A stretch of 64,000 bases of DNA from NCBI GenBank assembly GCA_035711805.1, contig DASTBV010000155.1, positions 1 to 64,000 on the forward strand. The letters are read 5' to 3'. A program made the translations under genes and the position numbers. Numbering within the stretch: the stretch's first letter is position 1; each line of letters starts with the position of its first letter. The notes beneath the pieces are model-generated. The model was given only the letters and a program-made list of their open reading frames with translations, made no database searches and had not been told where the DNA came from. This DNA comes from Gp6-AA40 sp035711805. GTDB lineage: Bacteria; Acidobacteriota; Vicinamibacteria; Vicinamibacterales; UBA2999. This document shows, in pieces, positions 26,201 through 33,920 of the stretch.

Positions 26201-26598
26201 GCCTCGAGAGGAAACTCTCTCAGCAGCGAAAGGCAGAAGGCGTCGATGGTACTGATGTTGATGTCGGCGGTGCGGTCGCGCAGTTCGCGCCATCGGACGG
26301 CAGGGATTTCTGCGCGTTCGGCCGCGGCGCGCAGTGTCGTCAGAATGCGCTCCCGCATCTCCGCCGCTGCCTTCCGTGTGAAGGTAATCGCCAGAATGTT
26401 CGCCGGATCGATTCCGGCGCGCAGCAGATTGACGTATCGATCGACGAGCACCCGCGTCTTGCCGGTGCCGGCGGACGCCTCGAGCGCAACGTTGTAGCGT
26501 GGATCGACGGATCGCTCCCGTGCGTCGCGATCGGGATCCGCGACGCGCTCCGGCGCGGATTCCGCTTCGTCGAACGGGAGCGAATAGCTACTCGACAT
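23224..26598 (-). CDS. AddA-like UvrD-family helicase-nuclease
   Basis: A 1124-residue protein with a UvrD/RecB-type superfamily 1A helicase core: Walker A EASAGTGKTRVLVDRY near residue 40, ILAITFTRKAAAEMRERI near residue 83, the Walker B-containing HVLVDEFQDTSRAQWELV near residue 390, VFIVGDRKQSIYAFRDAD near residue 430 and SLMTVHAAKGLEFPVVFVV near residue 770. The C-terminus has a RecB-type nuclease segment (IRGAIDCLIRLG and ILEFKTGRR). With its AddB-like neighbour it should process double-strand breaks for recombination. Its ATG overlaps the AddB-like gene by 11 bases. Confidence 0.9.
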   Translation of the reverse strand: MSSSYSLPFDEAESAPERVADPDRDARERSVDPRYNVALEASAGTGKTRVLVDRYVNLLRAGIDPANILAITFTRKAAAEMRERILTTLRAAAERAEIPAVRWRELRDRTADINISTIDAFCLSLLREFPLEADLDPGFSMADDMEVPRLIEESLDRALRICRAVAREDEAVALVFAQLSERRARAGLAALLNRRIVAAAVLDRFLARGSSDLTVGSVAAAGAATLIGMFRGMPGGLERFLETGPPEAAFVLLAGRLQALDRSVDSGVPADPAAVHAAFAASREYFLTQDGKPRSRLTVPRARFPSARIWEVHRDLVVGHGGELLRAWQGFRRDLNVLVSRGVRRMFAIAESEYRRTLDAHAVLDFHDVLLKALQLLRQMEEFAQSRYRLEARYHHVLVDEFQDTSRAQWELVELLIASWGEGAGLAHSGPLQPSVFIVGDRKQSIYAFRDADVSVLREAGRHLEQLRPDGDVRRTISRSFRAVPALLAFVNDVCAMLDTAPSRADAFRYEEGDRFPLAAGLADGLDGSDDALGIVPGDTPEACAEAVADEIASLVGRATVRDRETGLRRSARPGDIAVLFRTRETHREFEQALERRGVPAYVYKGLGFFDADEIKDVLALLRYLAEPTSDLRAAAILRSGFGGVSDEGLRRLAPGLASALQEDEPEAATVLDEHDWAAMDVSRRSLQRWCGLVDRIPPAELLDLILEESAYAIRLRGVRLAYARENLKKIRAIIRRIQNRGYATMGRIADHLDRLAVGDEPNAVIDALDAVSLMTVHAAKGLEFPVVFVVNVARGTGTRRDAIRIAGNPAGDAISVAVGDYRSDADDDDGAREREETKRLLYVALTRARDRLYLSTALKDGRVQPGRGSLADVWPPSLLDIFVAGYGGADHMDWSGTAGTVHRFRVVKAAPAAIGGCPPHSPLATPESDFEPVAESTAVRTSVAAVVAAEPLLIAEYGSALSLPRRSGEAAKTDDVLIGLLVHRLLQRFGVTLEVEDEVLAAAVTGLLRREHTDAAFDPGIVGEVVVRFRAFRDRSELKKHYEAGAVFHEVPFSLAADGQIIRGAIDCLIRLGDGSIRILEFKTGRRRDEHVLQAEIYRRAAETIFADTVTVDVVYALDAVNS

Positions 26599-29485
26599 AA
26601 TCCTTCCGGCACACGGACGGATACGCGCAATACGTGCACATCATCGGATCGTGCGGACGGGGGGGGAATTCCCCGGCGTTGATCTGATCGACGAGTCCGA
26701 AGAGCCGCTCCCTCGCGGTGGCCAGCGTCTCCTGGTCGTCCTCGGTCGCCACGCGAACCACGGACTTTCTACCGGCAAACGACACGTAGAGCGCCTCTTC
26801 GACAGCCCACGGACTGCCGCCGCGGGCGTGCAGGCGCTCCTGGGCGCAAAGTGCGTATACCGGCACCTGCAGGGCACGCCCGCGTTCCGGAGCAGAGCCG
26901 GTCTTGTAATCGATGACACGCAGGCGATTGCCGTCGAGCAGATCGATGCGGTCGGCGACGCCGCGAAGCGGCACCTGCCTCGGCTCCTCCCCGCCCAGCG
27001 AGAACTCGCCTTCCAGTCGATACTCGAGCCAGCGTTCCTGCACCGGATCCGGCCGCGAGGCTTCCATCGCGAGAATGACGTCGACAATGCCGGTTGACAG
27101 CGCTGAGCCAAACAGGCGTGCGCGCTCGAGCGACGCATCGGCCGGCGAAAGCCGGGCGAGCAGCGGCTCGGCCACCTCCGCGAACACCGCTCGCGCGGCT
27201 TCCAGCCGGCCGGGCGTGATGACGCCTTCTCCGCGCGCGTCCCACGCCTCGAAGAACCTCTGCAGCAGCTCGTGGACGAATCGGCCGCGCGCGCGAGCCG
27301 AGAGCACCGCGCCGTCCTCGGCCGGCTCGTCGAGGCGCAGGACGTCCGACGCAAAAAACCTGAAGGGACAGTCCTGATAACGCTCCAGGCCGCTCAACGA
27401 ATATGCGGCAGGCTGATGCGGCCCGGTTGACCCTCGAAACTTCAAGTCCGCGCGTCCACTCGCCGCAGCCCTGAAAGCGGCCCACTCCCTCCCCTGTTCT
27501 CCCAGCATCGTCGTGACGACGGTCTCCTGAGTGAGCGCCTCATGGTCGAACACCAGAAGGGCCGGAACGGGTCGTTCCTGCCGCGGCACGCTCGCATCGA
27601 TCTCGTCGACGAGTGGCGAGAGACTGACGACGGCGTCGTGCTCCAGCAGAAATGCCGAAACCGCCACTTCGGTGAGAGGCGACCGGAGCAGATCGGCGAA
27701 CGCCGCGCGGGCGCCGTCGATGCGATCACGTTCCGCCGGCCAACCGAGCTCTCTGAGAATGGAGGTCGAATAGAAGATGTTCCGTCGCGGACGCTCGGGC
27801 CACTCGCCGTCGACGAGCCCGGCGAGGTGCATATGTTCGAAGCTGCCGAAGCGGGCGGTGGCAGAGTCCAGCACATGCACTCCGGAATTGCCCGTTCGCG
27901 GTGCAAAGGTCTGCCCTTCAATCCATCGGCGCAACAGCGCCGCCACTTCGTCGAACTCGACGGGCGCGCGATCGAACTGCTCGTGCGCGTGATGAAGCGA
28001 GGCGATCGTCGCAAAAATCGCCCCGCGCGCCCGCAGGTGACGGACGCGCAACGGATCCGAAGCGCCTGGGACGTTCTCGTGCGTCCTCAGAAACTCCAGA
28101 ACGACTGACAGGTGTTCATCGACGGGTGCTGGTGACCGCAGTCGTTCGAGCTCGCCGGCGATGCGTTGAAAGAGCCGTCCGGCGCGCACCACGCCATTCG
28201 TACGCGACGAAAATGCGTCGACCAGCCGCCCGAGCGCCTCGGCATCTCCGGCGTAGCCGCTCTCGGTCAGAGCGCGATCGAGCGCCGTGATGGCCCGGGC
28301 GGTCACCGGCTTGCCGTCCGCACTGAAATGGAAGTGCGGCGAACGCAGCAGCTGGATGCCTGGAACGCGCGCGAAGCCGGAGCTTGCAAACGTCAATACG
28401 AGGTCCAGCGCCGCGGCGTACGGCTCGGCAGCCAGCGGCAGCGTGTCGAACAGCTGGCATTCCAGACCAGCGGACGCGAGAACCGAGCGTGCCAGGTAGA
28501 CGTACGGCAGCGGCTGATGAACGACGAGCGCCGCCCGGTCGAGGGTGCTGGTCAGTCCCAGTCTTCGCGCCGCTTTCACACGTCGAGCGAACGTCGCGAC
28601 CTCTTCCTCGCGATCGCGAACGACGTACAGCACGTGGCCGGAATCAGGAACCGCGATCGACGGCTGGCGAGGAGGTCGCTCGGGATCAAAGCGCTCTTCC
28701 TGGATGCCCGGCAGCAGCGCGTGCATCCGCTCGTGCAGAGCGCCGGCGAGCACCCGATCGGTCACGATGACGTCGAGGCTCTCAATCCCAGGCACCCGCG
28801 CAAGGAGGTCCCAGTCGGCAGGCGTCAGACCAAAGGGATCGACACTCCGGTCGGCGACCGCCACGATAACGTGGCGATACGGCCGCGCCGCCGATTCGTT
28901 GACCACCAGGCGCCGCAGTTCGTGCTCGTCGGCGCCCTGTTCGGAACACCGGCGTTCGAAGTCGCGAAACACCGCCGCAAGAAATCGCGTTTGCTCAACC
29001 AGTTGACGGGCACCCCGGTCGTCTGCGGCACCCGGCTCCAGCATGCTGAGCGCCAGGCGCTCGAACGTGTCGACGTCCTTCTGACAGCGCCGCAGGTCGT
29101 CGTAAAACCTGACCATCTCGGCAACCAGTCCAGGGCGAACGCGGAATGGCGGTTCGATGCCGCCGCCGATGACGGTCCGGCAGGCCACGCGCAGCAGGAC
29201 TTCGCGCTCCTCGGCGGACAGCTCCCGCCGTGAAGCCGGCAGCCGGTCGGCAAACCGTGCCACGAGTTCGGATGCGGTGGCGAAGTCCGGAAGAATCGCC
29301 GCGCCGGATGAGGTCGCATCTTCGATTCCTCGAACGAGATGCTCGGCGGCGGCGCGCGTCGGAACGACGACGAGGCGGTCACGGGCGTCGAGCGGCGCCC
29401 CGTGAACAGCCAGGGAGATCGCCGCCTCGCGAAACGCCTGGAGACCGCCGACGCGTACCAGGCGTGTCGCGCGGGGAGTAATCAC
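26588..29485 (-). CDS. AddB-like PD-(D/E)XK nuclease
   Basis: A 965-residue partner of the AddA-like helicase. The N-terminus has a degenerate helicase-like segment (DRLVVVPTRAAAEHLVRG). The C-terminus carries the nuclease motif (VPLRGVADRIDLLDG then LRVIDYKTGSAPERGR) and an AddB-type Fe-S cysteine set: a cysteine in YQDCPFRFF and three in MCTYCAYPSVCRKDY at the extreme end. I start it at GTG 29485, which overlaps the upstream gene's stop as GTGA; the longer frame would lie inside that gene. It is expected to resect DNA ends together with AddA. Confidence 0.88.
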   Translation of the reverse strand: MITPRATRLVRVGGLQAFREAAISLAVHGAPLDARDRLVVVPTRAAAEHLVRGIEDATSSGAAILPDFATASELVARFADRLPASRRELSAEEREVLLRVACRTVIGGGIEPPFRVRPGLVAEMVRFYDDLRRCQKDVDTFERLALSMLEPGAADDRGARQLVEQTRFLAAVFRDFERRCSEQGADEHELRRLVVNESAARPYRHVIVAVADRSVDPFGLTPADWDLLARVPGIESLDVIVTDRVLAGALHERMHALLPGIQEERFDPERPPRQPSIAVPDSGHVLYVVRDREEEVATFARRVKAARRLGLTSTLDRAALVVHQPLPYVYLARSVLASAGLECQLFDTLPLAAEPYAAALDLVLTFASSGFARVPGIQLLRSPHFHFSADGKPVTARAITALDRALTESGYAGDAEALGRLVDAFSSRTNGVVRAGRLFQRIAGELERLRSPAPVDEHLSVVLEFLRTHENVPGASDPLRVRHLRARGAIFATIASLHHAHEQFDRAPVEFDEVAALLRRWIEGQTFAPRTGNSGVHVLDSATARFGSFEHMHLAGLVDGEWPERPRRNIFYSTSILRELGWPAERDRIDGARAAFADLLRSPLTEVAVSAFLLEHDAVVSLSPLVDEIDASVPRQERPVPALLVFDHEALTQETVVTTMLGEQGREWAAFRAAASGRADLKFRGSTGPHQPAAYSLSGLERYQDCPFRFFASDVLRLDEPAEDGAVLSARARGRFVHELLQRFFEAWDARGEGVITPGRLEAARAVFAEVAEPLLARLSPADASLERARLFGSALSTGIVDVILAMEASRPDPVQERWLEYRLEGEFSLGGEEPRQVPLRGVADRIDLLDGNRLRVIDYKTGSAPERGRALQVPVYALCAQERLHARGGSPWAVEEALYVSFAGRKSVVRVATEDDQETLATARERLFGLVDQINAGEFPPRPHDPMMCTYCAYPSVCRKDYVE

Positions 29486-30876
29486 TGCAGCTTTGGTGGC
29501 TCCGTCAGGGCACGTAATTCCTTCTGCGCGAGCGACAGCATCATCAGCGCGCCGGCCGCTGCGGATGATGCCTCCCAGGCGGTTCCGATATCGGCCGCAG
29601 CGACCGCCTTGAGACGGCCGGCGGCAGCCGTCTCCGCGAATCGCCACGCACCCTTGACCAGTTCATGCGTGCTGCGGAGATACTCCGGCACCAGCAGCCT
29701 GTCGAGCCGCAGTGTGCCGCCGCTCAGAACCCGGTTGAGCGAGTCGAGCCGGTCGGGGTCCGGGCCGTCGAGTTTCTTGATGGATTCGAGTGCCGGCCTT
29801 GCCTTGACCAGCTGCACCAGATCCAGGCCGACGGCGCGCTGGTATTCGCGGAAGATCGCCTGCCTGCTCTTCCACTGATCGCGCAGGAGCCGAAGGCGTC
29901 GGGCGTTGTCCAGTTGCGCCTGGACCGACGCGGTGAGCGCCTGCACGATCTCGGGCCGCTGAGAACCCAGTTTGTTGTCTTCCTTCTGGATCCGATCCAT
30001 CACGCGCTCGACGTTCCGGATATCCGCTTTGGCCGCCGAGCGGCTCGCCCGGTCGAGCAGGTCCCTGCTGACGCGAAGATAACGCTGATCGATGGACGCC
30101 TCGCGCTGAAGCTGCTCTTCGATTGTGCGACGAAGACGAGCGGCATCCGTGCCGGGGACGCCCCCGGGAGCGGCAAGCAGCGCACGTGCGGATTGAAGGA
30201 GCGCGACGCGCTCGGTCACATCTCTGGTTCCGTTCGCAATCCGCAGCAGCTGGCTCAGCTGCTCCGTCGCACCTGGCATGGCTGCCAGCGGCTCGAGCGT
30301 CATCTCCGGCGCCGTGAACAATGCCGCCTGGAACGATGGCGGCGGACTGGTACCCTGCAGCCGGGCAATGGCGGAATCGAGGACGCGGACGATTTCCTGA
30401 ACGTCCTGCTGGCGGTATCCGTAATGCGATCGCGGCCACTCGAGCAGCATGCGCCGCGCCTGTTCAGCGGCGGCGAGCGCGCTGGGACGATCGGTTGACT
30501 GGGCGATGTTGCTGAGAACGCCTGCGACCGCGTCGGTCAGCTGCCGGTAGTCGGCTTCAGCTCTCGTCGCGACATATCGCTGATACCGCGTTGACGCGGC
30601 GTGGCGATCCGTCTTCTCCCAGTCGACGCGCGACGCCGCCAGGGTCACCGCCTGCAGCCGCGGATCCTGAGCCGTCCCGCCAACCGGAATGGAGAGCACG
30701 ACCTGATCCGCAACGCGCGCGAACTCACCGTAGGTCACAATCGAGGTGCCGTCGAGCAGGAAGACGCGGAAGAGCGTCGCCTCATCCGCGGCGTGCGCCC
30801 GGTTCGCGCCCGCGACGCACAGAACCAGCGCGGCAAGACATCTGACCCACACAGGCATGATCGGGCGATGCTGCAT
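29482..30876 (-). CDS. Exported helical protein leading the AddB-AddA operon
   Basis: About 464 residues with a signal peptide (hydrophobic WVRCLAALVLCVAGANRAHA, cleavage near AHAADE). The mature part starts with a beta-rich 60-residue domain (LFRVFLLDGTSIVTYGEFARV) and continues as long alpha-helical segments rich in Arg, Leu and Ala. No enzyme motif. The start is uncertain between ATGs at 30876 and 30858. Its stop overlaps the AddB-like start by 4 bases, so an exported protein is translationally coupled to a cytosolic recombination enzyme, which is unusual. Confidence 0.7.
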   Translation of the reverse strand: MQHRPIMPVWVRCLAALVLCVAGANRAHAADEATLFRVFLLDGTSIVTYGEFARVADQVVLSIPVGGTAQDPRLQAVTLAASRVDWEKTDRHAASTRYQRYVATRAEADYRQLTDAVAGVLSNIAQSTDRPSALAAAEQARRMLLEWPRSHYGYRQQDVQEIVRVLDSAIARLQGTSPPPSFQAALFTAPEMTLEPLAAMPGATEQLSQLLRIANGTRDVTERVALLQSARALLAAPGGVPGTDAARLRRTIEEQLQREASIDQRYLRVSRDLLDRASRSAAKADIRNVERVMDRIQKEDNKLGSQRPEIVQALTASVQAQLDNARRLRLLRDQWKSRQAIFREYQRAVGLDLVQLVKARPALESIKKLDGPDPDRLDSLNRVLSGGTLRLDRLLVPEYLRSTHELVKGAWRFAETAAAGRLKAVAAADIGTAWEASSAAAGALMMLSLAQKELRALTEPPKLQ

Positions 30877-31111
30877 TTTACCCGCGTCCACCCGTGCAGA
30901 TCCGCACGGACCGGTGCGCTGTGGAAAAGCTGTGGACGGGTAGTGCAAATCCTGTTGAGAACCTGACAGCAGGAAAATTTCTTCTGCGAAGATCCGGCAG
31001 AAACCTCGTATTCGCCACGTGTGAACGCGCCTTCGCGGCTCGCTTCGCTTGATCGACGGCGACGACTGCGTAGAATTTCATCCCGCTTCACTTCCCCCGG
31101 AACCAGGACAC

Positions 31112-31351
31112 GTGACAATTCATCGCTTCCTCGAAACGATTGGCGGGCGCGCGTACCACATCGAGGTCACGCCCGTCAGCAACCGATGGCGCGCGCAACT
31201 GTGCCGCACGCCGGGACTCCCCACGGCGATGATGCCGTTCTACGGAACGACGCCTGACGAAGCCGCCCGTCTGCTCACGAAGTGGCTGACGCTGGCGCAC
31301 CGCCCGCAGCATGCGCCGCCGGCACTGGCGCACGAAGGCGGCCAAAACTAA
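31112..31351 (+). CDS. Small protein of unknown function
   Basis: A 79-residue ORF (TIHRFLETIGGRAYHIEV start) with a compact alpha/beta look: AYHIEVTPVSNRWRAQL then MMPFYGTTPDEAARLLTKWL. I begin it at GTG 31112, which has an agga ribosome-binding site about 5 bases upstream; the frame extends to ATG 31049. It sits alone between the exported operon leader and a family A repeat. No family recognised. Confidence 0.55.
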   Translation: MTIHRFLETIGGRAYHIEVTPVSNRWRAQLCRTPGLPTAMMPFYGTTPDEAARLLTKWLTLAHRPQHAPPALAHEGGQN

Positions 31352-31383
31352 GCGCATTTTCGAATGCGCCTAGCGCGGATTTC

Positions 31384-31436
31384 GTGGGGCGAGCCTTGCA
31401 GGCTCGCTCGCGAACCCGCAGGGTTCGCGCCACGGA
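31384..31436 (+). repeat. Two-hairpin dispersed palindrome, family A copy 5
   Basis: ggcgagcc-ttgca-ggctcgct followed by cgcgaaccc-gca-gggttcgcg, in the same orientation as copy 2. It lies downstream of a small rightward gene and upstream of the tRNA promoter. The remaining bases from 31437 to 31511 show nothing recognisable. Confidence 0.85.
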
Positions 31437-31511
31437 AGTGAATCCGCGCTAGTTAGCGTAAACCGACCGCGTGACAGGGCGGGTCATCACCGCGTGCAGG
31501 TACTGACGCGG

Positions 31512-31540
31512 TTGCGACCCATCTGGCCGTGGGCTACCAT
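31512..31540 (+). promoter_or_regulatory. tRNA-Ala promoter
   Basis: TTGCGA and TACCAT are separated by exactly 17 bases, a standard housekeeping sigma layout. The -10 ends 26 bases before the mature tRNA 5' end, leaving a short leader for RNase P to remove. Confidence 0.65.
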
Positions 31541-31566
31541 TATTTGTTCGGCTCTTCCCAAGAAGT

Positions 31567-31642
31567 GGGCCAGTGGCGCAGTTGGGAGCGCGCGTGAATG
31601 GCATTCACGAGGTCACCGGTTCGATCCCGGTCTGGTCCACCA
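31567..31642 (+). tRNA. tRNA-Ala (GGC anticodon)
   Basis: A full cloverleaf in 76 bases: acceptor stem GGGCCAG/CTGGTCC, D-stem GCGC/GCGC around AGTTGGGA, anticodon stem CGTGA/TCACG with loop ATGGCAT (anticodon GGC), T-stem ACCGG/CCGGT with TTCGATC, and an encoded CCA end. It decodes GCC and GCU. Confidence 0.95.
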
Positions 31643-31649
31643 ACCTTCG

Positions 31650-31871
31650 CTGCGACGCGCGGCGCCCAGTATCTGGCTCCGCTGCTCCTCACTCGCTGGC
31701 AGTGCGGCCTCGAACTCAAGCGGTTCGAAAAGCCGGCCGAATGGGGCGAACGCTACCGGCAGCAAATCGCGGATATCCGGCTGGCCCCATCAGGCCGGCG
31801 TGCCGATGCTCGTCGGAACGGATCTCGGCATATCCCTGATCTATCCCGGGTTCAGCGTGCATGACGCTTGA
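31650..31871 (+). pseudogene. Frameshifted C-terminal fragment of an amidohydrolase
   Basis: Just after the tRNA, one frame encodes GAQYLAPLLLTRWQCGLELK and continues to QQIADIRLA, then the coherent protein moves to the next frame as HQAGVPMLVGTDLGISLIYP and ends GFSVHDA-stop. The join is a run of cccc near 31786, where one base too many explains the shift. The AGVPMLVGTD...PGFSVHD pattern matches the last metal-site region of amidohydrolases. No 5' part exists because the tRNA lies there, so this is a remnant. It overlaps the end of the convergent 31852-32409 gene by 20 bases. Confidence 0.6.
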
Positions 31872-32409
31872 CCGGTTCTATCGGATCGGTCGTCTCGACC
31901 ACGACCGCGGCGCGTGGAATGTCCAGCGACGCCAGCATCCTCTGAACCGGCTGCCTTCTCGAGTCGTCCTCAACGCCAACCGCCACGCGATTCCTGGCTT
32001 CGTCCAGATCGACGAATACCACCCCTGGCAGCGACAACACCCGGCCGGCCCGCCGCGTCCACGCGGCAAGCTCGGACATCGTGTACTGACCTGTGACCGC
32101 ATGCGCGCCGGCTGCTGGTATCGAGCCCGGACCGAATACGGTCTCGATGGCTGCGCGAGCCGCGGGTAATTGCGCGCGGTCCTTCAGATACACCGCGAGT
32201 CGCCCGTCCTTCTCGACGTACATGCCGCCAAATCCCGGCGCGGCACGCTCGACGCGCAGCAGCAGGTCGTCATGTGTCTCCATCTTGGTGGCGTTCTGCG
32301 GTTGACGCGCGGCCAGATGCTCTCCGTCCAGGAGGACAGCCGCAGCCGTTGCCAGAACCAGGCAGGTAGCGAAAAGGGGCGGAGCCGCGATGCGGCCGGA
32401 AGGTTTCAT
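31852..32409 (-). CDS. Exported prodomain-like protein
   Basis: A 185-residue protein with a signal peptide (PPLFATCLVLATAAAVLL) and a mature part that resembles the prodomain of the neighbouring protease. Both proteins contain a GVVFxDxDExRxRVxVGV pattern and end that unit with a VxxETxPI stretch (here VVVETTDPIEP). It has no protease domain. It follows the protease gene by 74 bases on the same strand. A stand-alone folding aid or inhibitor for the protease is a reasonable inference, not shown. Confidence 0.65.
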   Translation of the reverse strand: MKPSGRIAAPPLFATCLVLATAAAVLLDGEHLAARQPQNATKMETHDDLLLRVERAAPGFGGMYVEKDGRLAVYLKDRAQLPAARAAIETVFGPGSIPAAGAHAVTGQYTMSELAAWTRRAGRVLSLPGVVFVDLDEARNRVAVGVEDDSRRQPVQRMLASLDIPRAAVVVETTDPIEPVKRHAR

Positions 32410-32483
32410 GGCCGATCGACGTGACCCCGCGAGCGGCTGCGGTTCAGCAGCCGCGCTCGCGGGCTCGGTGTCTGACGAACAGC

Positions 32484-33509
32484 TTACTGCGTCTGCAGCG
32501 CGCCCAGCTCCCCTTCGATCCCGGAAAGCGGGCTATAGACGAACTGCGTGCCGGACGAGTTGCCGCCCCAGAGATTCCCGAGGAGCGTCACATTGGTGCC
32601 CCCGTCGATCCTGAAGACCGGCGCGCCGCTGTCGCCGCCCTGAACGATGACGGCATTCCTGTTTTCGACCCATGTCTGGCACAGCAGCACGATATTGCTG
32701 CCGGAGACGCCGGTGTTGGTGCAGGTTCGTGTGACGTTGCCCTGTCCCCAACCGGTCGTCCGCCCGACTTTGTTGACTGGTCCGCTTGTCGCCGCGCCTT
32801 CGCCGGTAATGGTGAACGTCCCGACGACGTCCAGTGAACCTGTGTTCGGCGCGGCCGTCCTCGCGATGGTGCCCAGCGCGAAAGTGCCGCTACCCGCGCC
32901 GGCGACGAAGTTCGAATCCGAACTGCGGCAGACCCGCCCTTTGGGACAACCCTTGCCGTTGCGAACATACGGCGGATCCACGGTCTCCGTGCCAATCAAC
33001 TCGCCCTCCACTTGATTGAGCGGCTGATAGTACTCAGTGCCATCGATGCTGCCCTGGTTCGTGCTGCAATGCGACGCCGTGACGAATCCCAGAACGCCGT
33101 TGCGGATGGCGTTGAATCCCAGGCTGCACACATACTGCGAGAAACGGATCTGATAACCGGCCTGGACGGGACGAATAGAGTCGCGCAGCGTCGCAACCTG
33201 GAAGATCGGTTCGGTCTCGATGATCTCGATGTCCTGCGCCGACGCGCCAAGCCGCGCGGCGGTGGCCCGAACCAGCCCCTGCATGTCGCGATCGAGGACG
33301 CCCACGACGACGCGGCCGCGCGTTTCATCGGCGTCGGTAAACACCACGCCGGCCAGCTCGAATACCGGCAGCAGTCGCTGGTTCAACGCCTCGAGATCCG
33401 GACGCCCCTGCGCGCTGACGACACGATCACCAGACGGTCCGCCCGCCGCAAACGCGAGGGCCGCGACAGCCAACAGACCAAGACGTAACTTTCGCAAAGT
33501 TCTGAACAT
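32484..33509 (-). CDS. Exported trypsin-like (S1) serine protease with prodomain
   Basis: A 341-residue protein: signal peptide (residues 1 to about 33), a prodomain of about 85 residues (LAGVVFTDADETRGRVVVGV), then an S1 protease fold. The catalytic histidine is in FVTASHCST near residue 144 and the serine in QGGDSGAPVFRI near residue 296; an aspartate in the CRSSDSNFVAG region near residue 198 is the likely third residue. The layout is like streptogrisin/alpha-lytic proteases. Paired cysteines suggest disulfides and function outside the cytoplasm. A ggggagat ribosome-binding site precedes the ATG. Confidence 0.82.
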   Translation of the reverse strand: MFRTLRKLRLGLLAVAALAFAAGGPSGDRVVSAQGRPDLEALNQRLLPVFELAGVVFTDADETRGRVVVGVLDRDMQGLVRATAARLGASAQDIEIIETEPIFQVATLRDSIRPVQAGYQIRFSQYVCSLGFNAIRNGVLGFVTASHCSTNQGSIDGTEYYQPLNQVEGELIGTETVDPPYVRNGKGCPKGRVCRSSDSNFVAGAGSGTFALGTIARTAAPNTGSLDVVGTFTITGEGAATSGPVNKVGRTTGWGQGNVTRTCTNTGVSGSNIVLLCQTWVENRNAVIVQGGDSGAPVFRIDGGTNVTLLGNLWGGNSSGTQFVYSPLSGIEGELGALQTQ

Positions 33510-33695
33510 AGATCTCCCCGCTATTACGGATTTCGCGAACCAGGAACCACTGAGAGCGATCGGCGGAACAAGCAGTATGCGGAGCCCCGCGAACCGTTGT
33601 CAACTTCAATTCTGCCTACGGTTTGCACGGTTTCTCGCAAAGGAGTGAACACGCCCGCAGGCGCGTAAAAGAGTGTGCAGGTAGGCGCGGCGGCG

Positions 33696-33920
33696 TCAGG
33701 CGCCGCCGGCCGTTTCCAACTGCTGTGAGAGCTCGCGCAGCTGTGTGGCAATTGCCGCCACGCCATCAGCCGCCAGACGAATCTCGGTGAGATAGCCCCC
33801 GACTGCTGAATTCTGTTCGAGCTCCTCGCCCAGCGACGCGAAGCCGAGGATGGTCGCGCACAGATTGTTCAGCTCGTGAGCCGCATCGCGCAGCGTTTTC
33901 ACGGATGCGTCCTTCATCAT
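33696..33920 (-). CDS. DHp-only (HisKA-like) protein without kinase domain
   Basis: A 74-residue protein that contains a histidine-kinase H-box, HELNNLCATILGFASLGEE near residue 15, and a second helix (LTEIRLAADGVAAIATQLRE), which together form a two-helix DHp hairpin. There is no ATPase domain. Its ATG overlaps the hybrid kinase stop by 4 bases, so the two are made together. It may act as a phosphotransfer or dimerisation partner of that kinase; this is inferred from fold and position. Confidence 0.65.
   Translation of the reverse strand: MMKDASVKTLRDAAHELNNLCATILGFASLGEELEQNSAVGGYLTEIRLAADGVAAIATQLRELSQQLETAGGA

Noticed and set aside
25267..26682. A 471-residue plus-strand frame opposite the AddA-like gene
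   Set aside because: Antisense to the helicase core; composition is typical of a GC-rich mirror frame.
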